DNA of 40,495 nucleotides from a virus: the IMG/VR virus record IMGVR_UViG_3300020578_000177, positions 1 through 40,495 of that record; one strand, written 5' to 3'. The notes beneath the pieces are model-generated. The model saw nothing but the letters and a program-made list of their open reading frames with translations. It was not told the origin of the DNA and searched no databases. Within the stretch, counting starts at the first letter, position 1. Each line of letters starts with the position of its first letter. Positions 31,398-39,567 of the stretch are shown piece after piece. The translations under genes were made by a program, and so were the position numbers.

Positions 31398-32763
31398 CGA
31401 AGACTATGCTCGTAAAGTAGTCCCACATTTAAAAGAAGAATACTTTCAAGATAAAATTGAAAAAGCAATAGCAAATGCTTCTTTAAAATTTTTTATCAAA
31501 TATAATAAACCAGCAACAGTTGAAATTATTGATATTGAACTTGGTAATGATAAATCTTTATTTGAAAATGACTATCAACAAGCACAAGCTTATTTAAACG
31601 AACTAAAAACAAAAGAAGATACTAATAGCAAATGGTTATTAGAAGAAACTGAAAAATTTTGTAAATCAAAAGCTGTTTATAATTCAATTATGGACAGTAT
31701 TAAAATTATAGATGGTCGTGATAAAGTAAGAAGACAGGATAGTATTCCTGCTTTATTATCTGATGCACTTTCTGTTTCATTTGATAAGTCAGTAGGACAC
31801 GACTATATTGAAAACTCAGATGATCGTTTTGAATTTTATAAGAAAACAGAAGAAAAGATTCCTTTTGATATAGATTTATTTAATACAATCACACGTGGTG
31901 GATTAAGTAATAAAACATTGAATGTAGCACTTGCTGGTACAGGTGTTGGTAAATCTTTATTTTTATGTCATTTTGCAGCACAGCACTTAATGATGAATTA
32001 CAATGTTCTTTACATAACACTTGAAATGTCAGAAGAGAAGATTGCTGAACGTATAGATGCGAATTTATTAAACGTGACTATTGATGATTTAAAAATAATG
32101 AATAAAATGGATTTTGATACTCGTGTTGAAAGAGTAAAAATGAAAACTAAAGGGAAATTAATTGTTAAAGAATTTCCTACAGCATCAGCCCATGTAGGTC
32201 ATTTCAAAGCATTACTTGATGAACTAAAAATAAAAAGAGATTTTGTACCAGATATTATATACATTGATTATCTAAACCTTTGTATTTCTTCAAGATTAAA
32301 AGCTAATGCTGCTGTTAATTCATATACGATTATTAAGAGTATAGCAGAAGAATTAAGAGGTATGGCAGTACAATATGATGTACCAATTGTTTCTGCTACA
32401 CAAACTACAAGACAAGGATTTACTTCATCAGATATAGGTCTTGAAGATACTTCTGAATCATTTGGTTTACCAGCAACTGCTGACTTTATGTTTGCAATTA
32501 TAGCAACAGATGATATGATTAAAGAGGGTATCGTAGCAATAAAACAATTAAAGAATAGATATAACGATCCTAATTATTTTAAAAGATTTATTGTTGGGGT
32601 TGAAAGAAATAAGATGAAAGTTTATAATATTGAAGTGGATCGTCAAAAGAATTTCGATCTAGCTGACAAAGGAGATTCAGAGACTGTATTCGATAACACA
32701 TCAATCGGTCAAAGAATAAAAGAAGAATCATCATATTTAGATTTTAAATTTGATGACAAATAA
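31357..32763 (+). CDS. 41: Replicative DNA helicase gp41 (DnaB-like)
   Basis: Hexameric 5'-3' helicase of the replisome. 468 residues (T4 475). N-terminal primase-contact domain, then LNVALAGTGVGKSLFLCHFA with Walker A GTGVGKS (194-200), LYITLEMSEEKIAERIDANL, Walker B IIYIDYLNLC, ATQTTRQGF and LEDTSESFGLPATADFMFAI, all colinear with T4 gp41. Its start overlaps the preceding gene. The DNA modification cluster follows after 15 nt. Confidence 0.96.
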   Translation: MRIETTILRNLLHNEDYARKVVPHLKEEYFQDKIEKAIANASLKFFIKYNKPATVEIIDIELGNDKSLFENDYQQAQAYLNELKTKEDTNSKWLLEETEKFCKSKAVYNSIMDSIKIIDGRDKVRRQDSIPALLSDALSVSFDKSVGHDYIENSDDRFEFYKKTEEKIPFDIDLFNTITRGGLSNKTLNVALAGTGVGKSLFLCHFAAQHLMMNYNVLYITLEMSEEKIAERIDANLLNVTIDDLKIMNKMDFDTRVERVKMKTKGKLIVKEFPTASAHVGHFKALLDELKIKRDFVPDIIYIDYLNLCISSRLKANAAVNSYTIIKSIAEELRGMAVQYDVPIVSATQTTRQGFTSSDIGLEDTSESFGLPATADFMFAIIATDDMIKEGIVAIKQLKNRYNDPNYFKRFIVGVERNKMKVYNIEVDRQKNFDLADKGDSETVFDNTSIGQRIKEESSYLDFKFDDK

Positions 32764-32778
32764 CAATAAGGAGAAACA

Positions 32779-34086
32779 ATGAGCGATAAAACAGTAAAAG
32801 TACTTGTAGCTAAAGAAAAAATAGACTGCGAGCATTTGCTGGCTACATTTGTGGATCATTCACATTATGATACACTAGTTGAATACGATTGTGATTTTTA
32901 CGCACCATCAATTGATGGTATCAACAGTGAGAAGAACATTCTTTTTAAATTTAGAAAGAATTGGTTCACAAAAGAACAGCAAGATCTAGCATATAAAGGT
33001 CTTAGAGAAGCAGCAGTAGAAACTCAAAATAGAGGTATTGCAGCTGGTCCAAAGGGATCAAAGCTAGGTGGTCGTGACTGGGTGACAGAATATCAAGAAG
33101 AGATGCTTGAAGCATTAACAAAGTATGAAACTACACTTGATGGTTCAGATCCTATTACATCAATTAAATCAAAATACGAAAACAAAGATAAAACATCAGC
33201 AGGAAACAGAGGATCTGTTTGGCTTAAGAATAAAGTGACTGATGAAGGATTTGTTTTTGAAGAATGGCTAAATGAGTTGAAACAGTTATCTCGTGAAGAA
33301 ATTATTAAAGAAGCAACACGAGTAAAAACTAAATTGACTTCAACAACCTCATATGCACAAGCAGTTTGGTCAGGGATAGCAGGATTCTTTGATAGATATC
33401 CTCGTATTCCTTATGGTAGAGCGACAGCCTTTACTGAAAAGAATCCTGATAAATTTGCTATGGGCTTTCCTTTCTTACAACAACTTTCAGAAGGATTTAG
33501 AAAACTTCTGCCAGTAAGATATGGTAAGCAAAAGGAAGCTTGTGATAAAATGGATCCAAAATTTATTATTCCAGGAACTGTATTCACTACAGCAACTGTA
33601 AATAAAACTTTTAGAACAGCAGCACATAGAGATGCTGGTGATTTAAATGAAGGATTCAGTAATCTTACAGTTGTTTCAAATAATGGTAAATTTAGAGGTG
33701 GTTATCTTGTATTACCAGAATATAGAGTGGCTGTAAATATACGTCCAGGAGATTTATTATTAATTAATAATCACGAGGGTATTCACGGAAATACTGAAAT
33801 GATTGTTGAAGATCCTGAAGCAGAACGTATTTCTTTCGTTTGTTATTTCAGAGAAAAGATGCTAGAACTTGGCTCTTGGAACTATGAATTGACAAGAAAA
33901 AATTATGTTGATGACAGACGTAAAAACAAAAATCATCCTCTTCAGAGAGAACTTTGGAATGGTGTATCTGAAGGAATGTGGACAGAACAAGAATGGTATG
34001 ACTATTTAAAAGCCAGACTTGGTCAAGAAACATTATACAAATATCATCCAGAAGCTAATAAGTCCTCACTTGAAGCTTTCTTCTAG
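32779..34086 (+). CDS. TET/JBP-type 2-oxoglutarate/Fe(II) dioxygenase
   Basis: 435 residues, strong SD (AAGGAG). The C-terminal domain has the double-stranded beta-helix signature: GTVFTTATVNKTFRTAAHRD with the iron ligands His283 and Asp285, the GGYLVLPEYRVAVNIRPGDL strand pair, NNHEGIHGN with His336, and Arg350 (ERISFVCYF) for 2-oxoglutarate. The order and wording match the thymine hydroxylase domain of trypanosome JBP1/2 and the related TET family, enzymes that oxidise the methyl group of thymine or 5-methylcytosine in DNA. The N-terminal 200 residues are specific to this group and may bind DNA. Next to gp41 and followed by kinase, transferase-like, amidoligase and amidotransferase genes, it likely starts a DNA hypermodification pathway. 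Confidence 0.85.
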   Translation: MSDKTVKVLVAKEKIDCEHLLATFVDHSHYDTLVEYDCDFYAPSIDGINSEKNILFKFRKNWFTKEQQDLAYKGLREAAVETQNRGIAAGPKGSKLGGRDWVTEYQEEMLEALTKYETTLDGSDPITSIKSKYENKDKTSAGNRGSVWLKNKVTDEGFVFEEWLNELKQLSREEIIKEATRVKTKLTSTTSYAQAVWSGIAGFFDRYPRIPYGRATAFTEKNPDKFAMGFPFLQQLSEGFRKLLPVRYGKQKEACDKMDPKFIIPGTVFTTATVNKTFRTAAHRDAGDLNEGFSNLTVVSNNGKFRGGYLVLPEYRVAVNIRPGDLLLINNHEGIHGNTEMIVEDPEAERISFVCYFREKMLELGSWNYELTRKNYVDDRRKNKNHPLQRELWNGVSEGMWTEQEWYDYLKARLGQETLYKYHPEANKSSLEAFF

Positions 34087-34088
34087 TC

Positions 34089-34772
34089 ATGTGCGCAGTT
34101 ATAGGTGTTATCCTAAAACAACCAACTGAAGCACAACTACTTATTGTTAAGCGAGTATTCCTCGAATCAAAAATTCGAGGACTGCACGCAACAGGCATTT
34201 CTTATTTAAAGAATAATGAAATAATAACAATAAGAGAATCAATTCCAGCAGACCAATTCGTAAATCGTTATTTTAACAATCTTTCTGAATTCATTAATTC
34301 AGATGGCAATTTATATTTAATTGGTCACTGTCGGTATAGTACAAGTGATTTAGAATTCAATCAACCATTATATAATAAAGAAAAAAGTATAGTGCATAAT
34401 GGTGTTATATCTCAAGAGTTTCCAGAGAAATGGAAATCAATTTATGGTTATGATTGTATTACAAAGAATGACAGTGAGTTAATTTTACACTCTAATAATC
34501 CATTAAAAGAATTTAAAGATATGTCAATGGGTGTTTGTGAATTGAATACAAATAAAACTTTAAAAGCATATCGTAGTGGTAAAAGACCATTATATATTAC
34601 AGAATTATCAAATGGCTTTATTATTACATCAACAAAAGATATTGTAAAACGTTCAGAGATTAATGGTATAATGACACAAGTTGTAAATGGAGCATATGTG
34701 ACTTTATATTCGAACTTAAAAAGAGTTGATTCAATAATATCATTATCAAATAAAGATTATCAATTATGCTAA
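34089..34772 (+). CDS. Class II glutamine amidotransferase (stand-alone)
   Basis: 227 residues starting MCAVIGVIL: after Met removal Cys2 becomes the N-terminal nucleophile of the Ntn-type glutaminase, which also fixes the start codon. Other family motifs: RGLHATGIS, GHCRYSTSD (R in the glutamine site) and SIVHNGVI (N-G oxyanion residues). No synthase domain is fused, so it supplies ammonia to a partner, most plausibly the amidoligase in the next gene (overlap 7 nt). Part of the presumed DNA modification operon. Confidence 0.85.
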   Translation: MCAVIGVILKQPTEAQLLIVKRVFLESKIRGLHATGISYLKNNEIITIRESIPADQFVNRYFNNLSEFINSDGNLYLIGHCRYSTSDLEFNQPLYNKEKSIVHNGVISQEFPEKWKSIYGYDCITKNDSELILHSNNPLKEFKDMSMGVCELNTNKTLKAYRSGKRPLYITELSNGFIITSTKDIVKRSEINGIMTQVVNGAYVTLYSNLKRVDSIISLSNKDYQLC

Positions 34773-35770
34773 TGAGACATTATAAGATCGGATTATTTTC
34801 ATATGGAGTCGAATTAGAATATGGCAATTGCGAAAGAAGACTTAAAAATCTTCCAAATAATGCTCAATGGAATAATATGGATAAAACTTGTGTATCTAGT
34901 ACTGGTATCGCGAATGATCCAAAAGGAGAATTATATAATTTTGGTGGTGAGATTAATGTAGCACCAACTAACACTGTAGATGAACAATGCGATTTTATTG
35001 AAAATATTAATAAGTATTTGAGTGATAATGGTGAGAAACCAATTGTAAATTATAGAAGCAATTTACATATTCATATTCGTGTTCCAGAATTAGAAACAGA
35101 TTTAGATGCTCTTAAACAGTTATTAAAATATATACACACATATCAACAACAATTCTTTGATATGGCTGAAACAATACCAGTACCAAATAAACAATTATTA
35201 TCAGCAGAGGAATATAAATGGGCAAAGAGAAGATATAATCGTAGATTAGTATCTCATCAACATAAGCTATCAAATGAGAGAGTAGATGCTATGTTAAATG
35301 CAACAACACCATTACAATTTTGGCATGAACACGCACATAAAGATAAGAAAGGAAATCCTGCTTGGTTCCAATGTCCTCGTGCTGGTATCAACTTGCGTCA
35401 AATATTTGAAAGAACAAATACAATAGAATTCAGATGTTTTCCTGGAACATTAGATAGAGGAGAAATGCGATCAGCGATTAGATTATGTAGAGATTTTTTA
35501 GATATGGCATTTAATCATAATGAATCTTCACCATATGAACTTTTAAAAAGAAATTCAGGCTCACCAGAATATAGAGTAAACAGATACAATACTCCTAAAT
35601 TTGAACCATATGAATACGAAACAGAACAAGTTTATCAATATACAAATTTTGAGAAGAATAATCGTAAGCAAGTTAAAGAAAAACTAGATATGTTGAGAAA
35701 ACATATTAATATAGATGATATGAGTACATCATCAAAAAGTGTTTATAAAATAATAAAGGAAATGAAATGA
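34766..35770 (+). CDS. Amidoligase-family enzyme
   Basis: 334 residues. GVELEYGN near the N-terminus (G-x-E-x-E motif of the glutamine synthetase/GCS-fold amidoligases), then NLHIHIRVPE, GINLRQIFERTNTIEFRCFP and GTLDRGEMRSAIRLCRDFLD, the characteristic C-terminal block. Amidoligases join a carboxyl to an amine using ATP; in phages they often accompany class II amidotransferases. Here it could amidate or extend a carboxylated adduct on DNA or on a protein. ATGA overlap with the next gene. Confidence 0.8.
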   Translation: MLMRHYKIGLFSYGVELEYGNCERRLKNLPNNAQWNNMDKTCVSSTGIANDPKGELYNFGGEINVAPTNTVDEQCDFIENINKYLSDNGEKPIVNYRSNLHIHIRVPELETDLDALKQLLKYIHTYQQQFFDMAETIPVPNKQLLSAEEYKWAKRRYNRRLVSHQHKLSNERVDAMLNATTPLQFWHEHAHKDKKGNPAWFQCPRAGINLRQIFERTNTIEFRCFPGTLDRGEMRSAIRLCRDFLDMAFNHNESSPYELLKRNSGSPEYRVNRYNTPKFEPYEYETEQVYQYTNFEKNNRKQVKEKLDMLRKHINIDDMSTSSKSVYKIIKEMK

Positions 35771-36198
35771 AAAAAGTATTGTTTGTTTGTCTTGGAAATA
35801 TAAATCGTTCAGCTGCAGCTGAAATAATTTCTAAAAAAGACTATCCAAATTTAGAAGTAAAGTCTTGTGGACTTAAAGCAAAACAAGGACAAATTACTTC
35901 AAGGAAAATGCGTGATGCATTAGCACTTAATGGATATGAAACAAATTCTATTCGTTCAACACTCATTACAGAAGAACTAGTTAGTTGGGCTGATAAAGTA
36001 TTTTATATGGATAATTCTAATGAAAAAAGATTTAAAGAAAAATTTGGTGAATTGAATAAAGCAGAGAAACTTTCTAATTATGCAAATGTAGATAAAATAC
36101 CAGACCCACATTTTGCGAAGGCAAGCGATGGCTTATCACAGCATTTAAATGTTATTAAATTAATTCAAACTGCGTTAAAAAAATGGACTACAGAATAA
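35767..36198 (+). CDS. Low-molecular-weight protein-tyrosine-phosphatase-like enzyme
   Basis: 143 residues. Signature loop VCLGNINRSAAAE with Cys8 and Arg14 (C-x5-R-S) and catalytic Asp113 in IPDPHF. All residues for phosphatase chemistry are present. The GxxNRS variant (GNINRS) is closer to the bacterial/arsenate reductase-like side of the family. Its embedding between the amidoligase and the thymine pyrophosphorylase-like gene, with overlaps on both sides, suggests that it acts in the same pathway, for example on a phosphorylated intermediate, rather than on host signalling. That is inference. Confidence 0.8.
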   Translation: MKKVLFVCLGNINRSAAAEIISKKDYPNLEVKSCGLKAKQGQITSRKMRDALALNGYETNSIRSTLITEELVSWADKVFYMDNSNEKRFKEKFGELNKAEKLSNYANVDKIPDPHFAKASDGLSQHLNVIKLIQTALKKWTTE

Positions 36199-37202
36199 AA
36201 CAAAATAGACGTGAAGCTTTTATTCGTTGGTATGCTTGGTCTTTAGAATATAAAGATTGCGATCCAGCTGTTTGGTTGACTAACTATCTTCATGAAAGAT
36301 ATGAACATAACGACGAACAAAAATTATGGTTAGCTTGGCTTTATGGAAACACATATAATTTACCAACAGCTTGGTTATTGTTTAATGAATTTCCTGATTT
36401 TGAATTAGCTACTGTGGATAGAATAGAGAAATGGAATACTAATAATTACTCTCGTTTAAGATATCAAACAGATACCAAATGGAATAAAGGTCATCTTCCT
36501 AAAATGTTTGAATCATATAAAACATTTATTGGATCAAACAATCAAAGAGATGTTATAGAAAGTTATTATGAGGATGATAAAGAAAGTAATTTTAATTGTC
36601 TATGGAATATAATTAAGAGTAATCTATATAAGTTTGGTAGATATTCAACTTGGTTTTATCTTCAACATTTAAAACATACAGCAGCAGTAGAAATAACACC
36701 AACTTCTCTTATGTTTAATGATTACAGCGGATCTCGCTCTCATCGTAATGGTTTTCTTTATGTGATTGGGAAAGATGATGATATAGATAAAAAATTAACT
36801 TCTAAAGAATATAATAATTTAGAAGCACAAGCAAAAGATATAACTGTTGAAATGAAATCAAGATTTAAACATTTAGCAGAACAAGTTGACTTTTTTACAA
36901 TGGAAACTTGTCTTTGTTCTTACAAAAAAATATTTAGAGAATCTCATAGTCGTTATCTTGGCTATTATCTTGATAGACAAGCTGAAGAAATTATTAATGC
37001 TGAAAATGACGGATGGTATGGTATTGATTGGGATGTATTATGGCAAGCAAGAAAAGAAACAATAGATTCAAGATTAAATATTAAGAGTGGTGTAGATAAA
37101 ACAAAATATAAACAATTTTATAATACAGGAAATATACAGAATTTAAACTGGATGTTTAGTGATGAAAAAACAAACTTAATAGGATTAGAGGCAATTCAAT
37201 GA
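36183..37202 (+). CDS. Alpha-glutamyl/putrescinyl-thymine pyrophosphorylase-like (HMUDK helical-domain) protein
   Basis: 339 residues, helical. Diagnostic stretches as I recall them for this phage family: RREAFIRWYAWSLEYKDCDP, LWLAWLYGNTYNLPTAW, NTNNYSRLRYQTDTKWNKGH, LYKFGRYSTWFYLQHL, and DYSGSRSHRNGFLYVIGKDD. The family was described in phages with hypermodified thymine, and is linked to the step after phosphorylation of 5-hydroxymethyluracil in DNA, or as helical partner of the hmU DNA kinase. ATGA overlap with the P-loop kinase gene that follows supports the pairing. Family assignment is good; the exact reaction is inferred. Confidence 0.75.
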   Translation: MDYRIKQNRREAFIRWYAWSLEYKDCDPAVWLTNYLHERYEHNDEQKLWLAWLYGNTYNLPTAWLLFNEFPDFELATVDRIEKWNTNNYSRLRYQTDTKWNKGHLPKMFESYKTFIGSNNQRDVIESYYEDDKESNFNCLWNIIKSNLYKFGRYSTWFYLQHLKHTAAVEITPTSLMFNDYSGSRSHRNGFLYVIGKDDDIDKKLTSKEYNNLEAQAKDITVEMKSRFKHLAEQVDFFTMETCLCSYKKIFRESHSRYLGYYLDRQAEEIINAENDGWYGIDWDVLWQARKETIDSRLNIKSGVDKTKYKQFYNTGNIQNLNWMFSDEKTNLIGLEAIQ

Positions 37203-37753
37203 GAAAGATTATAGCAGTTGGTGGTAATCCAGGATCTGGTAAAACAACATTATTTAGAAAGTTTATGGAGAATAAACAATGGGAAATGTATAAAGACAAA
37301 TTAGTACACTCTCATTTTAATGCAGAATATAATCTTCATATACTTGGAAGATATGATGATGGTGAAACCTTTGCAGGAACAGATAGATTGTCAATGGCAG
37401 TACAGCCACAACTTCAATCTTGGTGTGTTTCAAATACATATAATATTTTATTTGAAGGAGATCGCGTGTTTAATTCTTCATTTTTAGAATTTTGTTCTAA
37501 ATTACCTGACACTACATTAGAAATAATTTATTTAAATGTAGAAAAAACTACACTACAAGAAAGATATAAAGAAAGAAACTCAAACCAATCTGAGAAATTT
37601 CTTCAAGGAAGAGAGACTAAATATAATAACATACTCGCAAACTTTGATTTAAGACCACATATAATTGAATATGATAACAAAAATTTAGAAAATCAAAGTA
37701 TAGTTTTAAAATATTTAAACGATACACTATGCCCAGCAACTACTTCCATTTAA
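37199..37753 (+). CDS. P-loop kinase, probable 5-hydroxymethyluracil DNA kinase
   Basis: 184 residues. Walker A GGNPGSGKTT (8-17), then a Walker B-like NILFEGDRVFN, and a lid-type R-rich helix (LQERYKERNSNQ). The size and the immediate pairing with the pyrophosphorylase-like helical protein match phage hmU DNA kinases, which phosphorylate 5-hydroxymethyluracil in polymeric DNA. An ordinary nucleotide or small-molecule kinase remains possible. Overlaps the next gene by 25 nt. Confidence 0.75.
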   Translation: MRKIIAVGGNPGSGKTTLFRKFMENKQWEMYKDKLVHSHFNAEYNLHILGRYDDGETFAGTDRLSMAVQPQLQSWCVSNTYNILFEGDRVFNSSFLEFCSKLPDTTLEIIYLNVEKTTLQERYKERNSNQSEKFLQGRETKYNNILANFDLRPHIIEYDNKNLENQSIVLKYLNDTLCPATTSI

Positions 37754-38319
37754 ATTTACCATTTAAATATCCTTTAAACGAAGAAGGAATGGAATGGTTT
37801 TTTAATTTAAAACCTTGTTTCCTACAAGTACCAAAGGAATATTTTAATCCAGAAGCTGTTGAATTTTTTAAATCTAAAAGATTATTATATTGGGATGCTG
37901 AAGTATTTTCATTTCCTGAAAATTATAAAATGGAAATACATGTTGATGCTGTTGAGTTTTCAAATAAATGTAAATTAAATTGGGCTTATAGTGAAGGTGA
38001 GCATTATAATGTTTGGTATAAACCAAAATCAAATTGGTCACCAAAATCAACAGATGGTGAACAGGATGATGGACGTTATGATGAGTATAGCTACAGTTTT
38101 GACGACAATGAAGTAGATGAAGTTGAAAGAACTACTGTAAGAACACCAACTTGTATAGTAAGTGGTCAACCACATAGTGTAATTACTTTTAACGAACCAC
38201 GTAAAGCAATCTCTGTCACTCTATACCCACTAGGAACTAACCCACCATCCTTACCAAAGGATTGGGGAATACCATTAGAAAATATGAGAGAGGTTTTAAA
38301 TGTTTATATTGTGGATTAA
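37729..38319 (+). CDS. Putative Fe(II)-dependent oxygenase, paralog A
   Basis: 196 residues. EIHVDAVEFSNKCKLNWAYS gives an H-x-D pair (His71, Asp73); SGQPHSVITFNEPRKAISVT gives a distal His149 and Arg158, in the order expected for a 2-oxoglutarate/Fe(II) cupin-like barrel. An acidic loop (about residues 105-135) interrupts the barrel. Shares H-V-D-A, K-L/M-N, W-Y-K-x-K and the P-H block with the protein at 38687. Substrate unknown; the place in the operon suggests a later oxidation in the same modification pathway. Confidence 0.55.
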   Translation: MPSNYFHLNLPFKYPLNEEGMEWFFNLKPCFLQVPKEYFNPEAVEFFKSKRLLYWDAEVFSFPENYKMEIHVDAVEFSNKCKLNWAYSEGEHYNVWYKPKSNWSPKSTDGEQDDGRYDEYSYSFDDNEVDEVERTTVRTPTCIVSGQPHSVITFNEPRKAISVTLYPLGTNPPSLPKDWGIPLENMREVLNVYIVD

Positions 38320-38494
38320 AGAACTAGTTTTTGAATTGTTCTTTTTTTTCGTAAATATAATTACTTATACTATTCTTTTTATTTTATTTGCTATGGTTGT
38401 AATTGTTATTTCTGCAAGTTATTTACTTAAATGTATTTTTCGCAGAGAAAAAAAATATGAAAAAGAAAACACAAATACACGTAAATCAACATAA
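38300..38494 (+). CDS. Small membrane protein
   Basis: 64 residues, almost entirely hydrophobic up to residue 47 (LVFELFFFFVNIITYTILFI, LFAMVVIVISASYLL), probably two closely spaced spans, followed by a basic tail. Overlaps paralog A upstream and the next gene downstream. No family recognised. Confidence 0.5.
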   Translation: MFILWIKELVFELFFFFVNIITYTILFILFAMVVIVISASYLLKCIFRREKKYEKENTNTRKST

Positions 38495-38690
38495 GATTCG
38501 TTCGAATAAAAAGAACAATTTAAATGAACCTGTGATTACAGTAAAACAAGGATCTAAAAATACATATTGTCACGAGGTGATATTAAAAGGTTCAAGTCGT
38601 GTAATTTATGGTGGCAACGATAAACCTTTATTAAATTGTGGTGCAAGAGTTGTAATTGAAACTGAAGATGAAGTGGAGATTATACGATGA
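38457..38690 (+). CDS. Conserved small hypothetical protein
   Basis: 77 residues from ATG 38457 (MKKKTQIHVNQHKIRSNKKN); a longer frame begins at 38403 inside the membrane protein gene but its extra residues are a shadow translation. Core: PVITVKQGSKNTYCHEVILK, GSSRVIYGGNDKPLLNCGAR, VVIETEDEVEII. This small beta-rich protein type (N-x-H-x-I-R-S-N, P-L-L-N-C-G-A-R) is common in T4-like marine phages; function unknown. ATGA overlap with the next gene. Confidence 0.6.
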   Translation: MKKKTQIHVNQHKIRSNKKNNLNEPVITVKQGSKNTYCHEVILKGSSRVIYGGNDKPLLNCGARVVIETEDEVEIIR

Positions 38691-39259
38691 ATAATTTTTT
38701 TTTTCATTTAAAAGAACAATTTGATCCATTACAAAATATGGAAATAATTAAAAAATTTCCTGTAGGAAGACATGTTTTAAATAAAAACTATGCATCATCT
38801 AATCTTAAATCTTTTGAAACTGATATATTCAAAATTGGTCAAATAGAATTATTCGTCACTCAAGCTGGAGGAAGATTAGGTACTCATGTCGACGCAAACT
38901 CACCAAGTGGTTCAATTAAAATGAATTTCAGTTATGGCGATTCTAATGCTTATATGGAATGGTATAAATTTAAAAACGGATTTGCCATACCTATATATGA
39001 GTGGATTGATGATAAAATTGATGATACAGGTTCTGAACGTCCAGAAACTTTAAGATATCATGATAATGACTGCGAACTTATTCGTTCAGAACTTATAAGA
39101 AGACCATCAGTTGTAAATGTTTCAATTCCTCATGGATTAAATTGTACAAACAGTGATATAAAATGTATGACTGTTGCTGTTCTTTTCGAACAATATTTAG
39201 ATAATGAATGGAAGAAAATCACAATGTCAAAAGCATTAGAATTGTGGGGGAATAGATGA
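38687..39259 (+). CDS. Putative Fe(II)-dependent oxygenase, paralog B
   Basis: 190 residues. GRLGTHVDANSPSGSIKMNF carries His67-x-Asp69, and SVVNVSIPHGLNCTNSDIKC carries His149, giving an H-x-D...H triad; the Arg/Lys for 2-oxoglutarate is less clear than in paralog A. NAYMEWYKFKNG corresponds to HYNVWYKPKSN in paralog A. Clearly a divergent duplicate of 37729-38319. Could be an asparaginyl/aspartyl hydroxylase-like or DNA-acting oxygenase. ATGA overlaps on both sides. Confidence 0.55.
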   Translation: MNNFFFHLKEQFDPLQNMEIIKKFPVGRHVLNKNYASSNLKSFETDIFKIGQIELFVTQAGGRLGTHVDANSPSGSIKMNFSYGDSNAYMEWYKFKNGFAIPIYEWIDDKIDDTGSERPETLRYHDNDCELIRSELIRRPSVVNVSIPHGLNCTNSDIKCMTVAVLFEQYLDNEWKKITMSKALELWGNR

Positions 39260-39390
39260 GAAAAAGAAATCCAGTAGCAAAATCTTTAAGAACACCAAAA
39301 TTTAAAACAAAAGTAATAAAAAATAAAAAACGATATAATAGAAAAAAGGATAAATTAATATATGAAGACCAGTGGTCTCCATATTTCTAA
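39256..39390 (+). CDS. 44-residue very basic protein
   Basis: Starts MRKRNPVAKSLRTPKFKTKV and continues with KNKKRYNRKKDK. Small proteins with the RNP-VA-x-x-L motif and a Lys/Arg-rich body are frequent in phages. Overlaps the preceding stop (ATGA). Nucleic acid binding is likely from its charge, but no function is known to me. Confidence 0.6.
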   Translation: MRKRNPVAKSLRTPKFKTKVIKNKKRYNRKKDKLIYEDQWSPYF

Positions 39391-39393
39391 AAT

Positions 39394-39567
39394 ATGACTG
39401 AACAATATAACAAATACGATTCATTTGATGCTGATTGGGTAAAGGAAATAGAATCAATTAATCCATCAGGTCAAAGTCAAGGAAATGAAGAAATAGATTC
39501 ATATAAAACTGATTCATTATGGGAAACAATAAAGGATATATTTAATGGAAAAAGAAAGTTTAAGTAA
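39394..39567 (+). CDS. 57-residue acidic hypothetical protein
   Basis: MTEQYNKYDSFDADWVKEIE and a C-terminal helix with SLWETIKDIFNGKRKFK. Soluble and acidic, complementary in charge to the preceding basic peptide. ATG follows the previous stop by three bases, and the end overlaps the next gene. Not recognised. Confidence 0.45.
   Translation: MTEQYNKYDSFDADWVKEIESINPSGQSQGNEEIDSYKTDSLWETIKDIFNGKRKFK

Noticed and set aside
38403-38456. N-terminal extension of the conserved small protein at 38457
   Set aside because: Translates the membrane-protein gene in another frame; the family-like sequence begins at 38457.
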